A stretch of DNA of 64,000 bases from NCBI GenBank assembly GCA_022605405.1, contig JABYQQ010000033.1, forward strand, positions 248,001 through 312,000. The letters run 5' to 3'. A program made the translations under genes and the position numbers. The stretch comes from Earliella scabrosa (lineage: Eukaryota > Basidiomycota > Agaricomycetes > Polyporales > Polyporaceae). Below are positions 23,664-33,420 of the stretch, in pieces. A model generated the notes under the pieces. The model had not been told where the DNA came from. It ran no database searches and worked only from the letters and a program-made list of their open reading frames with translations. Positions within the stretch are counted from its first letter, which is position 1, and each line of letters opens with the position of its first letter.

Positions 23664-24211
23664 CCCACCTAAGCGCGAGAGCTTGCGCAGATGCACGATG
23701 GCACAAATTCGGAGCTCCGGTAGGCGAACCAAACCATGCGGGGGTAAACGAGAGTCATCTTGATGGTACGGCCGGCTGAGAGCGTCACCATGTTCGGTGA
23801 CCGATATCAGTGTGTCAAATCGAGCAGGGTGGCTGCCTGCAGAGAGACACTGTGCTCTGCGTACGCACGCTCAAGCATTGCTACAAGTGTTCTTGGGCGT
23901 GCCGAACTCCGACTGGGCGAGCTACATACCATATCCGGCTGTCAGCGAAGGCGAAGAGGTTAGGGATGCCGTATGCACTCACGGAGATCCTCGGAGTTCT
24001 CGCAGAAGAGAGATGCCAAATTTGTGAGCCGAATGCGATTTTGACTGGACTCACGAGAGATATTACTTGCAACTACAGCGGGTACGAGGCTCTTCGCCCG
24101 AATCTGTGGTTGAGGGTGAAATAGGTGGCGCTCACTGTTGATGTCTTTCTGGAGTAGAAGTACGAATTACAGAAATAGGCCTTCAGGTCGCCGTGGCTAC
24201 GACCCTGCATT

Positions 24212-25636
24212 TCAAGCAGCAAGCGGACGATGCTCCGTCCCACGGCTGGCACGCCATACATCCACTCCCTGGCAATCCCGTCAGTCCTATCACGTCTCGA
24301 CTATCGAGTTCTCGTTGGAAACGAACCTTCTGGTTATTCGTGCGCATGTTCTTGACCCGCCGCGTGAACCACTCGTAAGATGTCTGCCCAGACTCGAAGA
24401 TCGCGCGCAGGTGCGCCGGGGCCTTCTCGACCGCGTCCGCGATGAGCGCACTCTCCTCCGTGAGAGCCTGAAGACGAATGGAGTTTCCTGGCCGAGTGAA
24501 GAAGACGAGGGACCAGCGTGTGTAGTTCCCCTGCTTCCCAGGGGGTGGACTGATATGACGAATCTCGTCAGTGCTACGTCCGGATATCGCCAAATGCGCG
24601 AGGATACTCACACGACGCGGTGAAGGTTGGACTTGAGCAGGCCACCGCTGAAGATCGTCATCGCATCGCCGAGGTTACAGATTGCGTGGCCCGGAATCGG
24701 CTATTCATTGCCAGCTGTTCTCAGTCGCGTGCTAGCGCGAACCGCGGATTGACTTACCTTGACATATTGCCATTGCTCCGTGCCAGGTACCATGACCTGA
24801 AGGCCGCCCAGGCGGTTGTGCAAGAATGACTGCAGCCGGCAACATCAGCTCACACGCCACCATGCATCAGTCTGGGAGGCTCACCAGCGACCCGAAGTCC
24901 GTGTGTGCAGCAAGTGCAGCCTTCGCTTCATCCATGCTGCCCGGGCGAGGGGGGCTCTTGATCACCCGGGCCTCACTGCCACTGAACTCGCTCGCCTTGT
25001 GTTTCTCGGCGAGCGTGCCTGCGGGGAGCCCCAGAAGGTCGTTGAAGATCTCAAGGAGAGTGTTGTTGACCGCGACAGACTTGCGAACAAAGGGCACAAC
25101 GGTCCTGTTCATGCGCGCATTGACGGTGGAGGGGTAGGTGCGGCGGGCGATTACCGGCCAAGCAAATGCGTCATCTTTTGCAATGTTGATGAACTCGACG
25201 TTGTCCTTTGCGCCCGTCTCGTCCGTGACGGTCATGCCAGGGGCCTTGTATCTGGACAGTGTGATGAGGTTAGTAAACACCTAGTAGTCCCAGAAGTGTA
25301 GTAGAGATTCTGACCCGAAAGACCAGCCGTCATCACCCTGCTCAAATCTCATCTTCTCGTCGAAAGGAAGCCTCATTGTCTCGGCTCCCATATCGAACAT
25401 GCCAGCCACGTCTTCATTTACGCCATGATTCTTCAAGCTATAGACAAAGTTAGCACAGACCTTGAGCGCTACGGTGGGCCAAATACGCACTACCAGAAGC
25501 CGAGTTCCGTAGCGGCCTTCCAGAGCTTCGCAATTTCGTGATCGTCACGAATCTGGAGTAACTCATAGTCGATCACAAGCAGAGGATGAGACGGGACGTG
25601 GTCGGGGAAAGGCGGAAGAGCAGTAAGTCCAGGGAT
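24212..25636 (-). CDS. 2OG-Fe(II) oxygenase, IPNS-like (copy C, start codon lost)
   Basis: Seven exons (25636-25491, 25437-25315, 25251-24885, 24829-24758, 24700-24612, 24549-24327, 24268-24212) align codon for codon with copy B (358 codons). All catalytic residues are intact (His206, Asp208, His263, Arg277/Ser279). However, the initiator is ATC, not ATG: the other copies read ATGCCTGGACT or similar, this one ATCCCTGGACT. No in-frame ATG exists between the upstream TAG stop and this codon. The only other ATG upstream on this strand (in TCTATGTACGC) meets a stop after four codons. Splice signals are otherwise clean, so the loss is recent, a base-call error, or compensated by non-AUG initiation. 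Confidence 0.85.
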
Positions 25637-25749
25637 GTCTGTTGTGTGGGGTGGTACTAGGTTGCGTACATAGAATCCAAGGGAGTCTTCGCCGACGGAC
25701 GGTTGAGACCTCTAGATTTGCTATGAGGTGGTGAGCAAATCGAAGGCGG

Positions 25750-25757
25750 TATATATA
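25750..25757 (-). promoter_or_regulatory. TATA box of oxygenase copy C
   Basis: TATATATA on the minus strand, 113 nt upstream of the lost start codon. This is farther than in the other copies (34-69 nt), which fits a changed leader. Confidence 0.5.
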
Positions 25758-26518
25758 CGAGAAAAAACAACCTCACCCTAGTACCCCCGATGGATTCTTC
25801 GCGGCGCAGGTAGCACGTCATCTGGTGAGGTTATTCAACGTCGTAGTACGACGTTGACTTCGGAACAGAAACACGCCTCGGGAGAAGGTTACATACTGTC
25901 ACGGCCGATCCTCCAGCTGCAGGAGCCATATCTCGTCATCCCAACTATGTGTACACCCGGCGACTATGGTTCACTATCTCACGACCAACGGTTCGTGAGC
26001 AGGAACAATCGAAGCACCATTCGGACTCGGACAACTTGAAGCGTGTTCCGACTAAGTCCGAGCCATCGCCTTGAGGAATGGAAAAACGGACACGGACTCT
26101 CTAGTTTCATTCTTTACATCACAAGCATCGTAGTCAAAGACTGGAGCATGAAGAAGGCAGTCAACAGAGGTCCAGACGAGGGCGGACAATGATGAAGGAA
26201 CGTGGGTCGACAGTGCGCTGGCACCGCCTAGCCGAGGGCGCCTGTCTCGGCAAGACCCGGCTAAGAGCGCCTTGTTGAACGAGCTTCAACCCAACCTTGT
26301 CCGATCTTTGACTCAGTGGCCGGGCCTTTGATCCTTGCTATGTGACATTGAACTCCTTCATCTGTTAGCGAACTTGGACATCAAGCTACAATGAAATGGC
26401 TTTCAGTATAGCCAGGGTATAAGTATGATGCCAGTCGATGTAAAAGTAAGTCACTATCGGCACTTCTCTCCACAGTTCGACAACTCCTTCCCACTGTGTA
26501 CGGTGGCCGCTCTAAACT
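25758..26518. other. Intergenic, no gene seen
   Basis: Region between oxygenase copy C and the frameshifted F-box-like gene. No conserved coding sequence or repeat is visible. Confidence 0.4.
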
Positions 26519-28083
26519 ATGGAGGTGTGTAGCTGTGCGCCGTTTCTGATATTTTATGTACATACACTGATCTGCTTGCATAGCCTGCCGCATGGGTCTT
26601 GCACCTCGATGTACTGCTACTCGTCATGCTGTTCGCTGACAAGCAGACGGTGTCCACCTTGATGCAGACGTGTCGCATACTCCACCGCGAGGGCACAAAG
26701 CATCTCCTACGCGACGCTATTGTGCTCGAAGCGCCACAGCTACTTTCCGTCCTGGAGTTTCTGAAGGCGCCGTCAGATCTGAACCGATGGCCGTTCCTCC
26801 GTTCTTTGGATATCTTCCTTGACACCTCCGATGTAATCGAGCCCTGGTTTGCAGAAGCGGTGGATGAGCTCCTTTTTGGTCTTTTAGCAGTCTCAAACTG
26901 GACTCTCTAGCCTTAGAGCTCGACGCCGAGACTCTCCTCTCCTTACAACCTCGACTCGTCCAGACCATCGCCGCGTTCACGACTCTGCGGCGGCTATCAA
27001 TGCAGGGGTGTGGACCACGCAGTGCCGCCATGATTCGCAACATGCACTCAACGCTTACCTCTGCGAGCATCGAGTTCAAAGGGGACGGCTCGTACAGCGA
27101 AGAGGAGGATCGCGACATGGATTTCATTCGGCTCCTGCACCATTCCCATGCCACACTCGAGTCCATTTCTGTCTACTTTCCCGGCATGACACTCCCCGGT
27201 GGTCCGATATATCCGAAGGTCGAATATATCTACCTGGAAACGCCTCTGTATTACCCTCAACCCATGCACTACATCCACTCATTCCCCAATCTTTCGACCC
27301 TCATTGCTTACGACGACGAAGGCATGGACCGTTCTGAGCGTGCTTTCCTCAAGCGGCGGCGGCCAAGGATCAAGAGAAAGCAAGAGAAGCACGGCTCATG
27401 GCCATCTCTAACTTCTTACGGCGGTTATATTGGGCCGCTGTGGAGTTTTGCCCTGACCTGCCACATCGTCGAGCTGCGGACCGAAGTCGCCACCGACTAC
27501 GAGTTGGACATGCTGTTGGATGTGCTGCCCGACGCTCGGCCGCGCGCCCTGATACTGTCTGTTAGTGGAAGACAGTTGTTCATGAAGGAAGCACTCATCT
27601 CCGCTCTCTGTGAACCTCGCGACCCCCCGCTCAAGTCCCTCGAAATCGAGATCAAGATGTGGTGCGGCCCGGGAGACCAACTGGAGCTGAGCGTCTCGGA
27701 GGTTACGGCGCTACTGGTGAGTTCACCTTGCTGGTCTCGATAATTGAGTCCATGGCTGAACATGGCATATATTAGAACGCTGTATCGCATATTGCGCAAG
27801 CGGTCCAGCTGACATCCTTGGACCTTAGCATGGAATGGAGGTGTGGAATCACCGGTCTGAAGCCCAAGGACACGACGGGTATGTACTACACCATTGCCCC
27901 CCGCGTGTGATATCGTTGCTGACTTGCACAGATCCCCATATATCGCGGGTTTTGGACTCGGTAGATGTTGAAGCGGTTGCTGCTCGAGTGAGGACATCGG
28001 TCCCGACCATGGAGACCGTCCATATCTCAATAGTACATCACGATTGCTCGGGTAGGATCCGCAGGAGATCGAACGTTGAATGA
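26519..28083 (+). pseudogene. F-box-like gene with a one-base frameshift
   Basis: A six-nucleotide first exon (ATGGAG, 26519-26524) is followed by a 59-nt intron to 26583, then the F-box-like start (AWVLHLDVLLLVMLFADKQ, LMQTCRILHREGTKHLL). Near 26894-26898 the frame breaks: the conserved continuation (SNxLDSLALELDAETLL) needs one more base than TCAAACTGG supplies, and the original frame stops two codons later. After the shift about 270 codons of leucine-rich sequence follow to 27716, then introns 27717-27775 and 27879-27931 and a tail ending RRRSNVE. No intron can restore the frame. Either a young pseudogene or a single-base sequencing error; everything else is intact. Confidence 0.75.
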
Positions 28084-28363
28084 TGACTTGTATCGTACAC
28101 ATCCCTACGCTTGGAACGCTGTAGAGTTACCAATGAAAGCTCATTACGAGCAGCTTAGGGAGGCCCGACACCCACCGCGTATGATGTTCAGATGAGTTGC
28201 GAATCATGCATTGAAGAGCAGTGCACAGAGGAACGGAACTATCGACAGCATCAATTGCAAGAGCGAGACACAACTACGTGCGATATCTAGGCACGAGAGA
28301 CGGCGTGTACTACTGTTACAACAACAGGTTTCATTTTCCTACATCCCCGGACGTTTCGCGCAT

Positions 28364-31300
28364 TCACTTCTGCTCAGTAAACACCCACTGCTGATTCTCC
28401 GCGCGGGAAGCCTTCTCCACGACAACGTGATGGCCACCATCCTTGGACCCCTTCACACCAAGAACCAAGTCCGTACTAATCAGGCGTATCCTATCATTGT
28501 CAAGTTAGCCATCAATCAACCATCGGTATGTAGCACCACCACTCACTCGTACGTGTCGTTGTGGATCTGAATGAGAGCCCACGCCGAAGTGACATCAAGC
28601 CGCGCAGGACTACGGCTGCCGACCACCTTCTGTCCATCCTCGGGCGGCCAGAACACCGTCGCAGACGAGCCGGTGGTGGTGTTCGTGAGCACGCGGAAGG
28701 TCGTCCCAGGCAGCTTCGACACCGTCCACTTCGATCACACCCCGACGTCAGCCTCCACAACGAGAACGAGGACCAGCGAGCGCACCTTCTGCTCCTGCGA
28801 CTGACTGAGCACCAGAGGCGTGTTGTCCGCCGAATTCCCGTCCTCGACCGCCAGCGCGCGGCCCGACGCGGCGTTCTTGATGGAGTACGTCCCGGGCGAC
28901 GGGGAGTGCGCCTCGTCGACGACTTCCGCGCGCGCGACGAACGCGGGGTACTCGAACGCGAACCACACGTCGAAGCGCTGCTGCGCGGGGTCGCCATCGC
29001 CCGCGATCCACGCTGCACACACAAATTGATCGGATGAGCCATGCACAAGCACACCATGATTATACCAAGCGGAGACACCGACCGTGCCACGGGTAGTCCA
29101 CCGTGTCGTTCCTGCGCAGCTTGGGCAACCCGTCCGCGTCCGTGCGCCACAGCGGACCGTGCTCGGCCATGTCGGGCACGACGATGCTCTTGTACTTGGT
29201 CTTGTCCGGGTGCGCGGGGTCGAACTGGTCGTCGGGCACGGTTGCCCAGCTCATGCCGCCCTTGCCTGTGCCGTTGACGATGCACGCGTGGATCTCGGCG
29301 AACGAGTTGTCGAGGTGGTTGTGGAAGCCGGCGCTCACGCCGACGCCGGCCGTCCAGCCCTGGATGTGGCAGACGTGCTCGTCCGAGTCATCCTTGTACC
29401 GCACGTGGAAGCCGACGAGGTTGTAGAACTCGAGTCCCTGCGTGAGGGTGGTGAGTGCGGTGGAGGCAGTGGATGGGCTGCTGAGACGTACCTTGAAGCC
29501 GCCGTTCGCCCATGGGCGGTCCTCGACTTTGACCCATGGGAACTGGGTGTGGAGGACGTCTTGGGGGAAGTAGCTTGGGAAGATGTTGTGCGCGACGAGC
29601 TGCGTCATGTCCGAGTACGGGGGTTTGCCCGAGGTGGACGACTTGCGCATGAGCACGAACACTGCGCCCTCGGCGTCGGTATACAGATGACCATCTTTCG
29701 CATCGACAACGGTGGAGACCTGACTGAAGGGGGACGTCGCGATGGTGCGCTCTTGGTGATGTCCCTTCTTGTCCGTCCATGTCACTAGTGTCGAGCGTGA
29801 GATACGGTAAGAACGACAGTAAATTAGGACATACCTCGACCTGCGACAACTTTGACGCCATCGCCCGCGTTAACAGCGTACTTCTGACGAGGCGGTACGA
29901 CAACAAGCGCAAGCCTGCGACCCGCGACATCCAGGAACTCGACGGTGTCCGGGAGGTGTGCATCGGTGGGCCGTGGCACTCGGAAGAGGATCTCCTCTTG
30001 CCCTAGCTTCTCGGCTGTGATAGACGACGCCATGAACGCATTCACCGATGGACTCGGAGACTCGAAGTAGCCCGGCACCGAGTACGATATTGTCGCAAAA
30101 TCCTGCCCAGTGGTCGAGAACAGTGAGCATTCCCAATATGGACCCAAGCCCGCGACGACTCACAAGCTTGTCGCGGCACAGGAAGTCCGCGATCGCAATC
30201 CGCGCCGCCGAGTCGTCGCTCAGCTTGAACTTCGCGAACTTGCCATTCTCGAGGTCGACGGCTGCACATTGCCCCGCATCAGGTCTGCATCGCGCTCAGA
30301 AAACGAGCGCACTTACGCTTGTAGCACCAGACTCCCGTTCGCTCCCAGGAGGGCGGGTCGGCGCCCATCAGGGCGCAAAGCGTCTCTTCGACGCCGTCGC
30401 CGTCAACGTCCGCACAGACGACGTAGTGGATCGACCCCTCGTGCCGCGAGTTGAGCGGCCCGAAGTCCTCGAGGACGTGACGCGTCCATTTGACCTCCCG
30501 AAGCTGGTTCTTGGGTGCGGAATGATCCTTTACGTAGACAGCGACGTGGTTCCCGTGAAACGCCTCACAAGACGCGATGTACCCGGTGCTGTCGTCGTGC
30601 ACCTTCGCAACGTCCACTAGACCCTGGTTTAGCAATATGTCTGATAGGGCCGTCTGAGAACGTACCGGATGCTGAGCCCCAGTAGGGGTTCGTCCCGTCG
30701 TCGGGTTTGGGGAGCCCAGTTCCTAGATTCTGGTACTTCCATTCCTTGTTGGAGGTGTCGTACCACAGGAGATTGATTCCCTCTCGGCCAGCGAGCAACA
30801 CCTGATCGAGACCGTTGTTGGCGCCAGGGATAACTGCATCCCGTGTCAGCTCAGATGATAGCAGGAACGGCTCGTGGTGGACGCACCAGTCACCTCATGC
30901 ACCAGTCGGAAGGTATCGGGAAACGGTATCGACTCGTCCCAGCCCTTGTCACCGTCCTGATCAGCGGATGTGGGATCGTCCGGCGCAGTGAAGATAATGA
31001 TGGTAGCGGGAGTCGTGCGGTCGAAAGACTTGACCACGATAGGGGCCGCCATGATCTGAACCTTGTCCTTGGTTGTGAAGTGGCCAGCTGGTGTCTCAAG
31101 GTCAGCCGTGGGAGTAGAGCGCGATAAAGATAAACTCACTGCGGAGACGGTGCATTCCTGGACTCCGTCCAATGTAGCGTTGCTTCCAGTTGGTCTTGGT
31201 TGCGTCTCCGGTGTTCTCGAACCAGGAGACCTATTATTCCCCTATGTCAGACACACGCTCAAGGCGGACGAGACCAAGTGAAAACACCGACCCGTCCTCC

Positions 31301-31802
31301 ATCAGCCCATATGTCGTCCATCGAAGGGCCATAATGATCAGAGAGGACAACTACAGACTTCAGTATCAGCACGGTAGACTTTCAGTGACAGTTGCAACTC
31401 ACTGTCGTTGTACTTGTTCCCGGTGATGTCCGCATAACTATTCGGGATACGTCATCAGCACTCCAGCGTCTCATACGGCAACAGAGCGGCTCACCTGAAC
31501 GCGACGGGGAACTGAAGCTCGGCTATTTGGGTCTTGGGCCAATCCTGGTGTCCAATAGACCTGGTAGTGAGAATATTGGTTAGTCTGACAGGAGAGCGAG
31601 GGACAGTGGAGAGAACACACCCATGGTCATTCTTGTACGGGTTGCGGAACATCTCGATCCGGCTCGCTTGCTGAGACGTCCCGAGCCCGTACCCGACCAG
31701 ATTCTGACCGCATGTGTCGTCGACATGGAATGGGAAGGCCTCAAGCCAGTAACCGTCGGTCCGATTGCTATCTACCGTATTCTTCAGGAACGTCTGCTGC
31801 AT
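28364..31802 (-). CDS. audh: Aldos-2-ulose dehydratase (pyranosone dehydratase)
   Basis: Converts glucosone (2-keto-glucose, the product of pyranose 2-oxidase) by dehydration and isomerisation towards the antibiotic pyrone cortalcerone, and also acts on 1,5-anhydrofructose. Fifteen exons (31802-31621, 31560-31495, 31437-31403, 31350-31292, 31230-31140, 31087-30887, 30833-30666, 30616-30317, 30261-30164, 30102-29835, 29784-29492, 29437-29083, 29012-28786, 28728-28547, 28490-28364) give 883 aa, close to the 900-aa Phanerochaete enzyme. The N-terminal half has beta-propeller blocks (GYWLEAFPFHVDD, GHFTTKDKVQI, NLLWYDTSNKEW, ADVDGDGVEETL). The cupin metal site is visible as His626, His628, Glu635, His637 in FHNHLDNSFAEIH. 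No signal peptide. An apparent stop after the Gln-Lys of SQSQEQK lies in a 57-nt intron (28729-28785) with a CTGAC branch site. Divergent neighbour of pyranose 2-oxidase. Confidence 0.9.
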
Positions 31803-31869
31803 CGTGAGTAGAGCGACGTGAGAGGAAGACTAGAGAATTGCGATGAGTGAGGTCATACTTGGGACTGCC

Positions 31870-31882
31870 CTGCGCTTTTATG
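31870..31882 (-). promoter_or_regulatory. Core promoter block CATAAAAGCGCAG of the dehydratase gene
   Basis: TATA-like CATAAAAG followed by CGCAG, exactly 67 nt before the ATG. The identical 13 bases occur before the pyranose 2-oxidase gene at the identical distance. Confidence 0.7.
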
Positions 31883-33340
31883 TGGTCGAGGTGGGGACTT
31901 GCATTGGAGAGGATTAAGAGGCGACGTGTCGCACTGGCTGGGAAGGGACGACCTGCTGCGATTGGCAAGCGCGGTGACATCTGTGGATAAACTCTCCAGC
32001 CATGCTAGAGCCGGGCCCAACTCCGACGGACAGCGGACAGAAATGGGGTGGACCTCGCTGCTAAGACGTCATTAATGATGATTCGATTCCATCTATTATG
32101 TCCAGTGCTGGCTGTGACAGCTTTTCTGGAGAGACTGGAACACCTATTCAAGAAGCGAAATGTGTGAAGAGGTTAGCTCACGGGTGCAAGTAGTTGTAGA
32201 CCTGTCGTCAGAAGCTGCGAGCGCATGAAGTGCAGTTCTCAGAACCTGTCCCGGTCTTTGTCATGATACGGACAGGTAGGGAAGAGTCCCCGGATTCTCA
32301 AGCTCTCTGACTCTTTCTTGACTACTGGCCAAGCCTGGTAAGTTCACATATTATGTAGCTGCTAGAGACTGCGTGACTTACCACAAACTCTACGTGGAAT
32401 GGAGAACAGGCTAGTGATGTTTCACCCGAGTAGTTCGGAAACAACATCATGAGCGCTACGATGCTACCGTAGCGACGACGTAAGCGAGAGCATTGCCACA
32501 CCGGGCGTCTTGCCTGTTCTCTGACCACGACGGCGCACGTCGAACAAACCCTCTCATGTCGCTGCTACCACTTGACCGCAAGATGACCCGTCTATGACCG
32601 TATGCTGATGATGGCCCAGTTCCCCGCAGCTGTAACTCCTATTGTCTACTCCAACTCAGGTTTCCTCGAACGAGTCGGCTATTTCGTGTCGTGAGCGCAG
32701 AGGTTGCATGCTCCGGAGATTCGCTGTCAACGGGGTTCCATCATCTCCAAAAACAGCGCTCAGGTGCTCAATTGGAGGCCTGGAAGCACTGCGCATAGGA
32801 GTATGCCTCCGCGATAGACGATGTTGTCGTCGTAAATGGTGCGTGCTGCGTGCATGTTTGAACGACTGCGAATGGCGACAGCGTGAGGAGGCCCTCCTGC
32901 CTGGGAGCATTGACATACAATCCATGAGAATACCAGCAACTGTCACCCCCGTCCGTCAAGTTGTACTCTGTTGACTAAAGCTGGTAAGCAGTATGAAACG
33001 TTTAACGTCCGCATCCGTTATGGCTGACGCGATCTTTACACTCTCAGCACGGACTGTAACTTGAGCTTGGACAAATCATGGATTCTCCGAAGTCATGTGG
33101 GTCTATTTGCAAAGTTGTTCTCTGAATGCTCCGCTTCCCAATGTCACGCAATCCGGAACCTTGTTGAACGTCCGGGGCGAGAAGGTAGTACTGACGCTAG
33201 TGCTCAGACGTCGGCATGGTCCGTGTCAAACAGCACCCCAATTCCTAGACGTGGAGTGTGCAGTACTAGGACTACTCCTATCTGGACTGCGGACGAACGT
33301 AATCTGGCTTTGAGAGCACAGGGTGGGCGCACCTACGAAG
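31883..33340. other. Shared divergent promoter region
   Basis: About 1.5 kb between the two core promoters of the dehydratase and the oxidase. I find no gene. On the dehydratase side there are CCAAT motifs (in TTGCCAATCGC and CTCCAATGC) and a GTGGGG (possible CreA/Mig1 site) close to the TATA block. Other regulatory sites cannot be called by eye. Confidence 0.4.
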
Positions 33341-33353
33341 CATAAAAGCGCAG
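33341..33353 (+). promoter_or_regulatory. Core promoter block CATAAAAGCGCAG of the oxidase gene
   Basis: Same 13-bp sequence and same 67-nt spacing to the ATG as the dehydratase promoter on the opposite strand. Confidence 0.7.
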
Positions 33354-33420
33354 TGTGCAATACCGCGGCTAAACCAGGTCATCCCAGCCCCGCGTACTAT
33401 TCCGCCACTCGCACACCAGA

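Noticed and set aside
28729..28785. Premature stop codon in the dehydratase
   Set aside because: The stop lies within a 57-nt stretch bounded by GTGCGC and AAG with a CTGAC branch site; removing it restores the conserved WTVSKLPGTTFRV sequence in frame.
28745..29285. Long arginine-rich open frames at the end of the dehydratase gene, both strands
   Set aside because: Shadow frames of GC-rich exons 12-14; the conserved frame is the AUDH one.
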